In this document: positions 1-9,146 of the stretch, piece by piece | Layout: the number at the start of each line of letters is the position of its first letter | Position numbering within the stretch: the stretch's first letter is position 1 | Source: CAYFPX01 sp964519895 | GTDB lineage: Bacteria; Myxococcota_A; UBA796; CAJQPC01 | DNA length: 64,000 nucleotides | NCBI GenBank assembly: GCA_964519895.1 | Contig: CAZFLE010000002.1 | Coordinates: 104,065-168,064 of the forward strand | Direction of reading: 5' to 3' | Notes under the pieces: model-generated | What the model saw: only the letters and a program-made list of their open reading frames with translations | What the model was told of the DNA's origin: nothing | The model's database searches: none | Translations under genes and position numbers: made by a program

Positions 1-2
1 GC

Positions 3-2640
3 CAAGACGACCCTGCGGCCGTGCCCGCGCCCCTCAATGGCCACCCCGAGATCGCCGCCATCGACATCTACCCTGGGGGCGTGGAGGTCTGGTACGACGG
101 CATCGACAGCGACTGCGCCGGCGACTCGGACTTCGACATGGACCAGGACGGCCACGACGCCGCGGACCAGGACAACGGCACCGGCAGTCCGGGGACCGAC
201 TGTGACGACATGGAGGCGGCGGTCAATCCGGACCAGGACGAGGACTGCCTGACCGAGGCCGACGACGACTGCAGCTTCACCGCCAACGACCCGGGCGCCG
301 AGAACTGCACCGACTTCTACTCCGACGTGGACGAGGACGGCTTCGGCGGGCCCGCGACCGCGTGCCTGTGCGAGGCGCTCCCGCCCTACGAGTTCCCCGA
401 CAACAGCGACTGCGACGACAACAACGGCGACATCTTCCCGGGCGCCGACGAGTACTGCGACCCAGTCGACTGGGACTGCGACACCGTGTCCGACGAGTCC
501 GGGAGCCTGGACGCGCTCACCTGGTTCGCGGACAGCGACGCAGACGGCTTCGGCAATGCCTTCAGCACCACCCTGGCCTGTACCCAGCCGTCGACCTACC
601 TGCTCGACGATCAGGACTGCGACGACACCGACGCTGCTGTGAACCCCGACGCGACCGAGGTCTGCAACAGCACCGACGACGACTGCGACGGGGCCACCGA
701 CGAGGCGGGTAGCCCAGACGGCACGGCGTACTACGCCGACAGCGACGGCGACGGCTACGGCGACGAGCTCGACGCGGGCGACACCTACTGTGTGGACCCG
801 GGCAGCGGCTACAGCCTGACCCAGGACGACTGCGACGACGCCGCACCAGGCGTGAACCCCGGGGCCACCGAGGTCTGCGACGGCCTGAACACCGACGAGG
901 ACTGCTCCGGCGCGGCCGATGACGACGACCCTGGCGTCACCGGCACCACCCTGCTCTACGACGACCTGGACGGCGACGGGTTCGGCGACGAAGCCGACGC
1001 TGGCACCGAGTGGTGCGATCCGCCCAGCACCACCTCCGCGTCCCAGGACGACTGCGACGACGGCGATCCGAGCGTGTACCCCGGGGCGACGGACTCCTGG
1101 TACGACGGGGTGGACTCGGACTGCGGCGGCGAGGACGACTACGACCAGGACGCCGACGGCTACCCGCGCGACGTCGACGGCGGCGACGACTGCGACGACG
1201 AAGACGCGGCGATCAACCCGGCGGCCACCGAGGTCTGTGACGCGGACCTGACCGACGAGGACTGCGACGGCCTGGCCGACGACGACGACGACTCGGTCAC
1301 CGGGACCTCGACCTGGTACGTCGACAGCGACGGCGACGGCGCCGGCTCACCGCTGACCACGCTGGCCGCTTGTCTGGAGCCGAGTGGCTTCGTCTCGGCC
1401 GGGGGTGACTGCAACGACAGCGAAGCGGCGGCGTACCTAGGCGCCGCCGAGATCTGCGACGCCCTGGACAATGACTGCGACGCGACCACAGACGAGGGCC
1501 AGAGCGACGTCGACGGCGACGGCACCTGTGATGCCATCGATCCCGAGACCTGCGACGGGGTCGACAACGACGGCGACACGGTGGTCGACGAAGAACAGTC
1601 GGACTCCGACGGGGACGGCACCTGCGACGCCCTGGACAGCGAGGTGTGCGACGGGCTCGACAACGACGGCGACGGCCTGGTGGACGACGACGACCCAGAC
1701 GTGGACCTGTCGACCGGGACGGACTGGTACGACGACGGGGACGGCGACACCTATGGCGACAGCGCCGGGAGCCCGACTCGGCTGTGCGCTGCGCCGACGG
1801 GCACCGTGGCCGACGCCACCGACTGCGACGACAGCGACGGCGCTGTGAACCCCGGCGCGACCGAGGTCTGCAGTGGCGTGGACGACGACTGCGACACCCT
1901 GGTCGACGACGACGACGACAGCGTGGACCTGACCGGCGAGGCCACCTCCTATGCCGACGCCGACGGCGATGGCTTCGGGGACGAGAGCGACCCGGGCACG
2001 ACCTACTGCAGCCCGCCGGCGCTGACCGCGACCGACGGCACCGACTGCGACGACGGGGACAGCAACATCAACCCGGGCGCCACCGAGGTCTGCGACGGCC
2101 AGGACGTGGACTGCGACGGGAGCATCGACGAAGGCCAGGCCGACACGGACGCCGACGGGACCTGCGATGCCCTGGATGCCGAGGAGTGTGACGGGGCCGA
2201 CAACGACGGGGACGGCACGGTGGACGAGGCCGGGGCTGTCGATGCGCTCACCTGGTACGACGACGCCGACGAAGACGGCTTCGGCGACGCGGCTTTTGCC
2301 ACGGTCGCCTGCGAGGCGCCCTCGCTGACCGTGGCCGACGACACCGACTGCGACGACACCCGCGCCGACGTGTACCCCGGGGCCGACGAGCTGTGCGACG
2401 CCGACGACAACGACTGCGATACGGTGGTCGACGAGGACACGGTCGACGATCCGACCTGGTACGGCGACAGCGACAGCGACGGTGCTGGGGACCCGGACGA
2501 CACGATCGTGAGCTGTCCACAGCCGAGCGGGTACGTCGCAGACGCCGACGACTGCGATCCCTCGGACGGCACGGTGTTCCCTGGGGCCAGCGAGACCGAA
2601 GACCTCGTGGACCAGGACTGTGACGATGCCGTCGACGAGG
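3..2640 (+). repeat. MopE-type coding repeats
   Basis: Degenerate repeats of roughly 150-240 bases within the first gene, each carrying a GACTGCGACGAC-like core and a CCCGGCGCGACCGAGGTCTG-like segment. Unit lengths differ, so these are diverged protein repeats, not recent DNA copies. They also keep long non-coding frames open on the other strand. Confidence 0.75.
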
Positions 2641-3206
2641 GCTTCCGCGCGGTGGGCGAGCTGGTGTTCACCGAGGTCATGGCCACGCCCTCCGGCGACA
2701 TCCCCGATGAGCAGTGGTTCGAGCTCCAGAACGTGGCCGGCAAGGACGTCGCCCTCGACGGGCTGTCGCTCTTCGCCGACGTGGGCGGGATCGTGGTCGT
2801 GGCCCCCGAGGGCTGGGTCCTGGCCGACGGCGAGCTCCTGGTGTTCTGCCACGACGCCACCGTGCTGGGCACGGACTGCGACTATGTCTACGGCTCGGAC
2901 GTGCACGCCAGCTCGGGGCTGGGCAGCACCTTCGCGGTCGACCTCGCGCTGGGCGACTCCTTTGGCGCCTTGGCGATCCTGGGCAACACCGGCACCATCA
3001 TCGACGTGGTCCAGTGGACCCCGGGAAGCGCGGACTGGCCCGAGATCGCCCAGGACACCTCCTGGGTCCTGGACCCCAGCGCCGTCGACGAGGCCCTGAA
3101 CGACGACGGCGCCAACTGGTGCTACCCCCTGGTCACCGATGTCTTCGGCGCCGGGGACTACGGCACACCGGGCGCGCTGGGCACCTGTCAGACCACGCCC
3201 CCCTGA
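3..3206 (+). CDS. MopE-type metal-binding repeat protein with C-terminal lamin-tail domain (5' end outside window)
   Basis: Large surface or secreted protein, cut by the left edge: the frame is open from base 3 and the first codons already belong to a repeat, so the GTG at 21 is probably not the start. About eleven full units plus several short ones follow the pattern DCDD-(8-12)-NPGATEVCDG-x-DDDCDG-x-DE, the putative metal-binding motif of MopE-like proteins, interleaved with DxDxDG calcium-type loops. The last 180 residues or so change character (VGELVFTEVMATP, then EQWFELQN) and match the lamin-tail (LTD) fold, a beta-sandwich found on secreted bacterial proteins. Composition is extreme (Asp, Gly, Cys, Thr). 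Role is inferred as an extracellular cation-binding or adhesive protein; no enzymatic motif is visible. Confidence 0.85.
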   Translation, partial: QDDPAAVPAPLNGHPEIAAIDIYPGGVEVWYDGIDSDCAGDSDFDMDQDGHDAADQDNGTGSPGTDCDDMEAAVNPDQDEDCLTEADDDCSFTANDPGAENCTDFYSDVDEDGFGGPATACLCEALPPYEFPDNSDCDDNNGDIFPGADEYCDPVDWDCDTVSDESGSLDALTWFADSDADGFGNAFSTTLACTQPSTYLLDDQDCDDTDAAVNPDATEVCNSTDDDCDGATDEAGSPDGTAYYADSDGDGYGDELDAGDTYCVDPGSGYSLTQDDCDDAAPGVNPGATEVCDGLNTDEDCSGAADDDDPGVTGTTLLYDDLDGDGFGDEADAGTEWCDPPSTTSASQDDCDDGDPSVYPGATDSWYDGVDSDCGGEDDYDQDADGYPRDVDGGDDCDDEDAAINPAATEVCDADLTDEDCDGLADDDDDSVTGTSTWYVDSDGDGAGSPLTTLAACLEPSGFVSAGGDCNDSEAAAYLGAAEICDALDNDCDATTDEGQSDVDGDGTCDAIDPETCDGVDNDGDTVVDEEQSDSDGDGTCDALDSEVCDGLDNDGDGLVDDDDPDVDLSTGTDWYDDGDGDTYGDSAGSPTRLCAAPTGTVADATDCDDSDGAVNPGATEVCSGVDDDCDTLVDDDDDSVDLTGEATSYADADGDGFGDESDPGTTYCSPPALTATDGTDCDDGDSNINPGATEVCDGQDVDCDGSIDEGQADTDADGTCDALDAEECDGADNDGDGTVDEAGAVDALTWYDDADEDGFGDAAFATVACEAPSLTVADDTDCDDTRADVYPGADELCDADDNDCDTVVDEDTVDDPTWYGDSDSDGAGDPDDTIVSCPQPSGYVADADDCDPSDGTVFPGASETEDLVDQDCDDAVDEGFRAVGELVFTEVMATPSGDIPDEQWFELQNVAGKDVALDGLSLFADVGGIVVVAPEGWVLADGELLVFCHDATVLGTDCDYVYGSDVHASSGLGSTFAVDLALGDSFGALAILGNTGTIIDVVQWTPGSADWPEIAQDTSWVLDPSAVDEALNDDGANWCYPLVTDVFGAGDYGTPGALGTCQTTPP

Positions 3207-3220
3207 GCCGTCACGGACGG

Positions 3221-3265
3221 ATTGGGCGCGTTCCCGGCCCAATGTCCAGCCGGTGTCAAACCGGC
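3221..3265 (+). terminator. Two adjacent hairpins after the MopE-type gene
   Basis: Stem ATTGGGC/GCCCAAT (3221-3227 with 3237-3243, 9-base loop) and stem GCCGGT/ACCGGC (3249-3254 with 3260-3265, 5-base loop) lie in the 104-base gap before the kinase. There is no T-run, so termination is only a possibility. Confidence 0.35.
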
Positions 3266-3310
3266 CCCAAGACGTGGTAGGTTTTCGGCGTCTCCCCACG
3301 TCCTGCGGTC

Positions 3311-5005
3311 ATGGCCCTTCCCCAAGACACCCAGCTCGTCGAGACCCTCGGAGAGGGGTCCTTCGCCGTCGTCTACGTCGCCCGCGTGCGCGATGGGGCG
3401 ATGCTGCGCACGGTGGTGCTCAAGGTGCTCAAGGCCGCGTGGGCCGAAGACGAGGAGATCCTGAGCCGAGCCCGCGACGAGGCGGCCATGCTCGCCCGGC
3501 TCCAGCACGGCAACATCATCCAGGTCGAGCAGCTGACCGCACTTCACGGACACACGGCTGTGGTCATGGAGTACGTCCGGGGGCTCACCCTGGACCGGGT
3601 GCTCGACCAGGCCGGCCCGATGCCCGTCGAGGTGGCGCTGAGCATCACCCATGCCATGGCCGACGCGCTGGACGCGGCCTTCAACCAGATCCCCCCGGGC
3701 ATGAAGGGACCCCTGCGCGTCGTGCACCGGGACATCAAGCCCAGCAACGTGATCCTCGGCGTGCGCGGCGACGTGAAGGTGCTGGACTTCGGCACCGCCA
3801 GAGCCGAGCTCATCGAGCGCCAGGCCGAGACCGGCAGCGTGACCCCAGGGAGCCCCCTCTACATGGCCCCCGAGCGCTTCGACGGCCTGTCGCGGGGGGC
3901 CGAGGTCGACATCTACTCCCTGGGGTGCACCCTCTACGAGCTGATCACCGGCGAGGCCCTGGGCCGGCTGTCGGTTCACCCGGCCCGCCACGAGCGAGAG
4001 GTCGCCGAGAAGGTCAAGGCCCTCAGCCCGCCGGACCTCGAGGAGAGCATCGCCCTGGCCATGCTGCGCTCCCTGATCCAGCGGGCCGTCAGCTACGAGC
4101 CGGCCCACCGGCCATCTGCGGCCGAGGTCCGTGCACTGTGCGTCTCCCTGGCCAAGCGGCTTCCCGGGCACCGCATGACCCGCCGCCAGTACAGCGAAGG
4201 TGTGGTGGCTCCGATCTACGCCAAGCGGGAGCGACTGCCGCCGGTGCCGCTGGACGGCACTCTGGACCCCAAGGCCATGGCCCAGGCCGTCGAAGAGGTG
4301 CAGCGCACGGACGAGATCGTCGACGATCCCACCGAGCCGCCCAGCGAAGCGGTGCAGTCCCCGTTGGCGGCCGAGGTCGACACCGGCGCTTCGCCGGCCA
4401 TCCGCCCGACCAGTCGCCGCCCGCTCGGACTGCTGATCGGCATGGCAGCGGCCCTGGCCGTGGTGACCCTTGCTCTGGGCGTGCTGGTGAGCCAGGACGG
4501 CGAGCCGACACCGGCATCAGCGCCTGAGCCAGCCAAGGCCACCACGGCCGTGGAGCCCGAACCGGTCCAGCCCGTGGTCCAGCAGCCCAAGGCCCAGCCC
4601 AAGCCGGTCGCACCGACGCCCTCGCCCGCGCCGGCTCCGGTCGAGCCAAAGGCCCAGGCGGATCCCAAGCCCGAGCCGAAGCCGTCCCAGACCAGCACCA
4701 AGCCGCCGCCCAAGAAGCGCACACCGGCCAAGCAGGCCGCGCCCGCCCCTGCCCCCGCCCCAGCTGCCGAGCCCGAGCCCCAGGCCGCCCCGGTCCTGGT
4801 CAAGGTGGTCTCGGCCCCAGCGGGTGCCACCGTGACCATTGCCGGTCAGCGCACGGCCACCCCGGGCGAGCTGCGCCTGGCTCCAGGGACCCACAAGGCC
4901 AAGGTGATGTTCGCCGACGGCCTGAGCGGCCGCTGCACCGTCACGGTCGCTGAGGGCGGGCGGCTGGTGTTCCGAGGGACCGGCAGCAGCGTCACCTGTC
5001 CTTAG
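3311..5005 (+). CDS. Membrane Ser/Thr protein kinase with extracytoplasmic PEGA domain
   Basis: Hanks-type kinase of 564 residues. Visible motifs: glycine loop GEGSFAVV (14-21), ATP-binding Lys38, catalytic HRD (139-141), DFG (159-161) and an activation segment ending YMAPERF. One transmembrane helix (about 372-394) follows the kinase and a short linker. A long Pro/Ala/Lys/Glu-rich spacer then leads to a PEGA domain (about 494-562) with the pattern SAPAGATVTIAG, placed outside the cytoplasm. Known family role: environmental sensing coupled to phosphorylation of cytoplasmic targets; the ligand and targets are unknown. Start is the ATG at 3311. It stands alone, unlike the kinase pair at 20.7-24.4 kb, and lacks their cysteine tail. 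Confidence 0.93.
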   Translation: MALPQDTQLVETLGEGSFAVVYVARVRDGAMLRTVVLKVLKAAWAEDEEILSRARDEAAMLARLQHGNIIQVEQLTALHGHTAVVMEYVRGLTLDRVLDQAGPMPVEVALSITHAMADALDAAFNQIPPGMKGPLRVVHRDIKPSNVILGVRGDVKVLDFGTARAELIERQAETGSVTPGSPLYMAPERFDGLSRGAEVDIYSLGCTLYELITGEALGRLSVHPARHEREVAEKVKALSPPDLEESIALAMLRSLIQRAVSYEPAHRPSAAEVRALCVSLAKRLPGHRMTRRQYSEGVVAPIYAKRERLPPVPLDGTLDPKAMAQAVEEVQRTDEIVDDPTEPPSEAVQSPLAAEVDTGASPAIRPTSRRPLGLLIGMAAALAVVTLALGVLVSQDGEPTPASAPEPAKATTAVEPEPVQPVVQQPKAQPKPVAPTPSPAPAPVEPKAQADPKPEPKPSQTSTKPPPKKRTPAKQAAPAPAPAPAAEPEPQAAPVLVKVVSAPAGATVTIAGQRTATPGELRLAPGTHKAKVMFADGLSGRCTVTVAEGGRLVFRGTGSSVTCP

Positions 5006-5412
5006 AGGTCTCTGGGAATTGGGGGCACGGCGCCTTGGGTTGACGTCAGGTGGTCTTGGGGAGCGGCGACCGGGAACCTGCGATCGGGGTCGGGGGGCGG
5101 GCGCTGGCGTTTGGTTGGGCGGGTTCGGCTGGGCCAAGGCTGGTGGTTTTATGTTCCCTCGGAGGGTGCCAGCCTTGGGCGTCTCATGGGGCAGGGTGCC
5201 AATTGGCGTCGGGTTCTGTTTCACGGTCGGCCAAAACAGGGGAAAACAGGGGTCAGGAACCTTTTGTTAAGCATTAGATATGTGGAATTGGATCGCTGTG
5301 GACGAGTAATCGGGGGCTGGGGCAGGACTCGTTGTTGGGGTAGGCGGTGAGGTGGGATGGGTCTTGCTGTGAGAGACTCCGACCGGGCTGGGGGGGACTG
5401 CGTGGAGATCGG
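5006..5412. other. 407-base intergenic stretch, no gene
   Basis: No convincing coding frame or RNA. It is less biased than its surroundings, with a comparatively A+T-rich patch at about 5230-5310. That patch holds a tandem 10-mer and a TCAGGAACCTTTT block (separate entry). The cyclase promoter is expected near its right end. Confidence 0.6.
5233..5265 (+). repeat. Tandem AAAACAGGGG plus TCAGGAACCTTTT block
   Basis: AAAACAGGGG occurs twice head to tail (5233-5242, 5243-5252) and runs directly into TCAGGAACCTTTT (5253-5265). From memory, GGTCAGGAACCTTTT-like strings recur in bacterial intergenic regions associated with IS200-like/RAYT transposases. No transposase is present, so this could be an element end or scar. 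Confidence 0.3.
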
Positions 5413-6597
5413 GTGAGCGAGGCGACCCGGGGGCATCGGCTGCTTGGGCTGACGGCGGCTGATGACGCTCGCTACTATCGACGGCTTCAGCTGGCGATGG
5501 CGTGGTGGTCGCTGCCGATGATCGGCGGCATGAGCCTGGCACTCTGGGTCTGGCAGGGCCCGTGGGCCGCAGCGGTGCCCGGTGTGTACTGCCTGGCGAC
5601 GGTCGTGCTGTTGGTGGCGCTGCGCTTCTGGGACTTTTTTGGGGTGTTCTGCCACCTCCACAACGGCATGGTGCTGGTGGCTCCCGTGCTGGTCCACGTC
5701 CAGCTGGGTGGCTTCGCGGCGTCGGGGGGCGTGCTGCTGTGGTGTGTCCTCCCGCCCGTCGCGGCGCTGATGTGGTTCGGCGCTCGGGGCAGCACGCCTT
5801 GGTTCGTGGTCGGGCTGCTCGCTGTTGGCGCTGCACTGCTGTTCGATCCCATCGCTGAACCGCGCCTGGCACCGATCCATCAGTCTTGGCTGTTCGCGGT
5901 CAACGTCTGTGGGCTGAGCACGTTCGCCTACCTGAGCGTGCGGCACTTCGTGACGCGTCTCGAGCAGGAGAAGACCCGCTCCGAGGCGCTCCTGGCCAAC
6001 GTCCTGCCCAGGGCCATCGCCTCTCGCCTGCGGGTCGACCCCAACGCCATCGCCGAGCGCCACGAGGCGGTCACCGTCTTGTTCGCCGACCTCGTGGGCT
6101 TCACCGAGCTGGCCCGCAGGCTCTCCCCGCGAGCCATCGTCGAGATGCTCAACGACGTGTTCACCGAGCTGGATCGACTGGCCGACGAGCACGGGCTGGA
6201 GAAGATCAAGACCATCGGGGACGCCTACATGGTGGTGGGCGGCCTGCCCGAGCCGCTGGAGCACTCGGCCGACGTGGTGGCGCGCATGGCCCTGGACTTG
6301 CTGCGGACCATCGAGGACCTGCGCACGGACCACCCGGGGCTGGCCGTGCGGATCGGAGTCCACACGGGCCCGGTCGTGGCAGGGGTCATCGGACGCCGGC
6401 GGTTTGCCTACGACCTGTGGGGAGACACCGTGAACACCGCCGCGCGCCTGGAGTCCACCGGGGAGAGCGGCCGGATCCACGTCAGCCAGGCGATGTTCGA
6501 GAGCCTGTCTCCTGGCTTCGCGACCGAGTCCAGAGGCACGCTGGAGCTCAAGGGACTCGGCCAGGTCGAGACCTGGTGGCTCCTGTCCGCCGAGTGA
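5413..6597 (+). CDS. Membrane-anchored class III adenylate/guanylate cyclase
   Basis: Protein of 394 residues from the GTG at 5413, which is preceded by GGAG at 5404-5407; a 22-residue longer frame from 5347 lacks sequence of similar character. The N-terminal 175 residues hold five to six hydrophobic helices with no recognised sensor. A short coiled linker (about 180-200) follows, then the cyclase catalytic domain: metal-binding Asp226 (FADLVGF) and Asp270 (TIGDAYMV), substrate-selecting Lys (EKIKTIGD) and Asp334 (YDLWGDTVN), and transition-state Asn341/Arg345. The Lys/Asp pair suggests ATP and cAMP rather than GTP. It resembles cyclases with MASE-like membrane regions. It ends 4 bases before a convergent gene. 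Confidence 0.9.
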   Translation: MSEATRGHRLLGLTAADDARYYRRLQLAMAWWSLPMIGGMSLALWVWQGPWAAAVPGVYCLATVVLLVALRFWDFFGVFCHLHNGMVLVAPVLVHVQLGGFAASGGVLLWCVLPPVAALMWFGARGSTPWFVVGLLAVGAALLFDPIAEPRLAPIHQSWLFAVNVCGLSTFAYLSVRHFVTRLEQEKTRSEALLANVLPRAIASRLRVDPNAIAERHEAVTVLFADLVGFTELARRLSPRAIVEMLNDVFTELDRLADEHGLEKIKTIGDAYMVVGGLPEPLEHSADVVARMALDLLRTIEDLRTDHPGLAVRIGVHTGPVVAGVIGRRRFAYDLWGDTVNTAARLESTGESGRIHVSQAMFESLSPGFATESRGTLELKGLGQVETWWLLSAE

Positions 6598-6601
6598 ACC
6601 C

Positions 6602-7204
6602 TCAGAGCGCCTTGAGTCCGCTCAAGACCTGGGCCACCACGTCGTAGTCGCCCTTGTTCACCGCGCCCTCCCGCACACATCGGATCTGCTGGGACGCGTC
6701 CAGGAACAGGTGGATCGGCAGCACGGCACCGGCGTCGAGTCCGACGGTCGGCAGCCAGCCGGCGAGCTGGTCGAATTCGCGGATGCGCACGCCGGTGCGC
6801 TGGCCTGGGTGGTGCTCCTGGAAGCGGGTGACCGCGGCGGCGGTCGCATCGACACTCAGGAAGCGCAGCTGGCCCGGTCCCGCTTGGGCCTGGAGCTCGG
6901 ACTCCCAGGCCTGGAGTCGGGGCATCTCCTCGACGCAGGGGGCGCACCAGGTGGCCCAGACGTTGATCCAGGTCCAGCCCGCGCCGGCCGGGGGCGCGGT
7001 GCCGTCGAGGGCTGGCCAGGCGAAGGTCTGGGTGCCCTGGGCTGCGGGATCGCCTTCGCAGAACTCCGCCGGGTCGGCCTGCTTGGGGGTCGGATCGGCC
7101 ATCACGGCGTCGAAGCGAGAGGGTGGGGGCACCGGCGGCCCATCGCTGGCACCGGAACAAGCGATCCAGACGGTGAGCGCGATCAAAGCCTGCAGTCGAT
7201 CCAC
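6602..7204 (-). CDS. TlpA/ResA-like thioredoxin-fold lipoprotein
   Basis: Predicted periplasmic thiol-disulfide protein of 200 residues. The GTG at 7204 is chosen because it gives a lipoprotein-like N-terminus with Cys16 (TVWIACSG) and overlaps the end of the upstream gene by only 22 bases. The thioredoxin active site is WATWCAPC (CxxC at 87-90), and the cis-Pro region lies further on. TlpA/ResA relatives reduce or exchange disulfides in exported proteins or in cytochrome c assembly. It is the last gene of a leftward operon with an OmpA-like protein and a VKOR fusion, which supports a shared role in extracytoplasmic disulfide chemistry. Confidence 0.82.
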   Translation of the reverse strand: MDRLQALIALTVWIACSGASDGPPVPPPSRFDAVMADPTPKQADPAEFCEGDPAAQGTQTFAWPALDGTAPPAGAGWTWINVWATWCAPCVEEMPRLQAWESELQAQAGPGQLRFLSVDATAAAVTRFQEHHPGQRTGVRIREFDQLAGWLPTVGLDAGAVLPIHLFLDASQQIRCVREGAVNKGDYDVVAQVLSGLKAL

Positions 7205-7887
7205 GCCACGAAGGCGCTCCGGTTGATGTCCTTGCCCGTGCAGGTGCCGTCGCCGCTGCGGTTCCAGCCGCAGAAGTCCGTGTCCAGCTGGGCGAATTCC
7301 TCGCCCAACCACAACAGGCCGACCTCGCGGTCCAGGTCCGGGTCGTTGAAGGTGGTGCGCAGATGGTCCAGGACCGCCTCGCCCCGCCGCTGGCTCAGGT
7401 CCCGGTTGAAGACCGGGTTGCCTTCGGGGGACGACCGGGACACCACGAAGAAGTAGCTGGCGCCCTTCTGGTCGGTGAAGATCTGCTCGAGCAAGGCCTT
7501 GTCGGCGTGGTCGAGCTCGTGGGACGCCTTGTCGTACTGGATGATGCCGGCCCGATCGGAGAGCGGCACGAACAGGTCGTTGAAGTCCGAGCCGCTCAGC
7601 GCCGCGACGTTCTGGGCTTCCAGGGGCTGGCAGCCGCGACCCCCGCCGCCGGAGAGCAGGCCGCAGCTCTGGAGCACCCTGCGCAGGACACGCTTCAGGT
7701 GGGCGGAGCAGTAGTCCTCGTCGGCGGCGGCTGCGATGGCCACCTGGGGCCCTGCGGTCGCGGCCGCTTCGGCCTGGCCCAGGCGTGTCTTGGCCGAGCC
7801 CACCCAGGCCCCGGCCAGGCTCGGGGAGTAGAGCAGCAGCGCCGCGCCCAGGGCGAGACTTGCGCGGAGCGCGGTGGAGGCCGTCAT
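7183..7887 (-). CDS. Exported OmpA-like domain protein
   Basis: Protein of 234 residues with a signal peptide (about 1-27, ending SLAGA). The start at 7887 overlaps the stop of the VKOR-fusion gene by 4 bases (ATGA), indicating translational coupling. The C-terminal half resembles a diverged OmpA/MotB peptidoglycan-associating domain: a hydrophobic strand followed by SQRRGEAVLDHL, matching the LSxxRAxAV helix, and a final NRSAFVAWIDC in place of the usual NRRVEI. Several cysteines suggest it could be a client of its disulfide-forming neighbours. The OmpA assignment is by pattern only. Confidence 0.6.
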   Translation of the reverse strand: MTASTALRASLALGAALLLYSPSLAGAWVGSAKTRLGQAEAAATAGPQVAIAAAADEDYCSAHLKRVLRRVLQSCGLLSGGGGRGCQPLEAQNVAALSGSDFNDLFVPLSDRAGIIQYDKASHELDHADKALLEQIFTDQKGASYFFVVSRSSPEGNPVFNRDLSQRRGEAVLDHLRTTFNDPDLDREVGLLWLGEEFAQLDTDFCGWNRSGDGTCTGKDINRSAFVAWIDCRL

Positions 7888-9122
7888 GTTCCCATCCGGT
7901 CGAGCAGGCGCGAGAGGGCGTAGTCCATGCCCAGGTCGGTGTCCTCGTCGCACAGCTTCACGCCGCCGACGTAGAGCTGGGGCGTCAGCACGGGCAGCTC
8001 GTTCTGGACGGCCCAGCGCAGGGACTTGTTGAGCTTCTTCTTGGTGCGGGCCGTGCCCAAACAGCCCTTCACGTCGGGGAAGACCGCTGTGACCATCGAC
8101 CGGGCTGCGCCCGGATCAGCCGTGGTGGCGGAGCGGATCTGCTCCTGGTTCTCGAAGGCCCAGTGCAGCACGGCCGCGGGGTCGCTGGCGCAGAGCATGG
8201 CCTCGCTGATCGTGCAGGCGCCGGGGTGAACGGCGCTGTTCACCATCCAGTTGCAGGCGTCGTCCAGGGGGAAGAGCAGGGCCCGGCGGTCCAATTCGTC
8301 GCCCAGGCCCGACGCGTCCAGGCGGGTCTCAAAGCCTGCACAGGACGGGCACAGCGGGTCCAAGACCTCGATGGCCGGGGTGCCCCCCGGGTTGGGCGCC
8401 AGGGTCAGCAGCACGCCGTTCGGGTCCTGGGGCTTGGCGAGCTCGCCACAGGAGCCGATGTAGCTGCTGTAGTCGGGGGCCACGGCCAGGTACAGCCCCA
8501 GGGCAGCCGCCACGAAGCCCACCCCCAGGCCGATGGCCGGGATGTGGTCGGCTGGTCGGCTGGTCGGCGGCAGCTCGGCGTCTTCGTCGGGGTCGTCTGC
8601 AGCCACCGCGCGCCAGCCACCGCCCCCACCGGTCAGGCGCAGGCCCCGACTGGCCACCGCCCCCACAAAGCCCAGGGTGCTCGCCACGTAGATGCCGATG
8701 CACATCTTGCAGGCCGCGTCGAGCTCGACCAGGGACAGGTACCCCATGCCCAGGGACGTGAGCAGTGGCAGGGCCCACGCCAGGACCAACAGGCCGGTGC
8801 TGCCCGGGTCCTGCTCCCTGCGCCGGAGCAGGATGTCAGCGCCCTTGTAGAACAGGAAGGCGAACACGGCCATCGCCGGCAGGGACACCGGGATGCCGCC
8901 CCAGACCAGATCCCGGAACACCGACGAGTAGGGGCTCATGAGGGTGACGTGGCAGCCGGTGCCCCCCACCTCGGTCGAGCCCAGCCCGGGCACGAAGGAG
9001 CAGTGGATGCCATGGACCTGGCGGTCCAGGTGCTGCACGAAGTCAAAGGTCGAGAAGCTGGCGAAGAACAGCCCCAGGGCTGCGGCGATCAGGGTCAGGA
9101 CGATCGGGGCTCTCGAAGTCAT
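7884..9122 (-). CDS. VKOR-thioredoxin (DsbA-like) fusion, disulfide-bond generator
   Basis: Protein of 412 residues from the ATG at 9122. The N-terminal half is a vitamin K epoxide reductase domain: several membrane helices, a loop cysteine pair (Cys41, Cys57) and the quinone-side active site CKMC (138-141). After a further helix (about 195-215) comes a thioredoxin-like domain with CPSC (258-261) and a C-terminal helical part typical of DsbA/DsbG relatives. Such fusions act as one-protein DsbB+DsbA systems, oxidising exported protein thiols and passing electrons to quinone. It heads a three-gene leftward operon and is divergent from an ECF sigma gene, 60 bases away. Confidence 0.9.
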   Translation of the reverse strand: MTSRAPIVLTLIAAALGLFFASFSTFDFVQHLDRQVHGIHCSFVPGLGSTEVGGTGCHVTLMSPYSSVFRDLVWGGIPVSLPAMAVFAFLFYKGADILLRRREQDPGSTGLLVLAWALPLLTSLGMGYLSLVELDAACKMCIGIYVASTLGFVGAVASRGLRLTGGGGGWRAVAADDPDEDAELPPTSRPADHIPAIGLGVGFVAAALGLYLAVAPDYSSYIGSCGELAKPQDPNGVLLTLAPNPGGTPAIEVLDPLCPSCAGFETRLDASGLGDELDRRALLFPLDDACNWMVNSAVHPGACTISEAMLCASDPAAVLHWAFENQEQIRSATTADPGAARSMVTAVFPDVKGCLGTARTKKKLNKSLRWAVQNELPVLTPQLYVGGVKLCDEDTDLGMDYALSRLLDRMGT

Positions 9123-9146
9123 CCAGGCGCTTCTAGCATGTTCTGG

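Noticed and set aside
1437..3299. A 620-codon open frame on the - strand, Val/Asp/Gly-rich
   Set aside because: Mirror of the MopE repeats; its repetitiveness comes from the coding strand.
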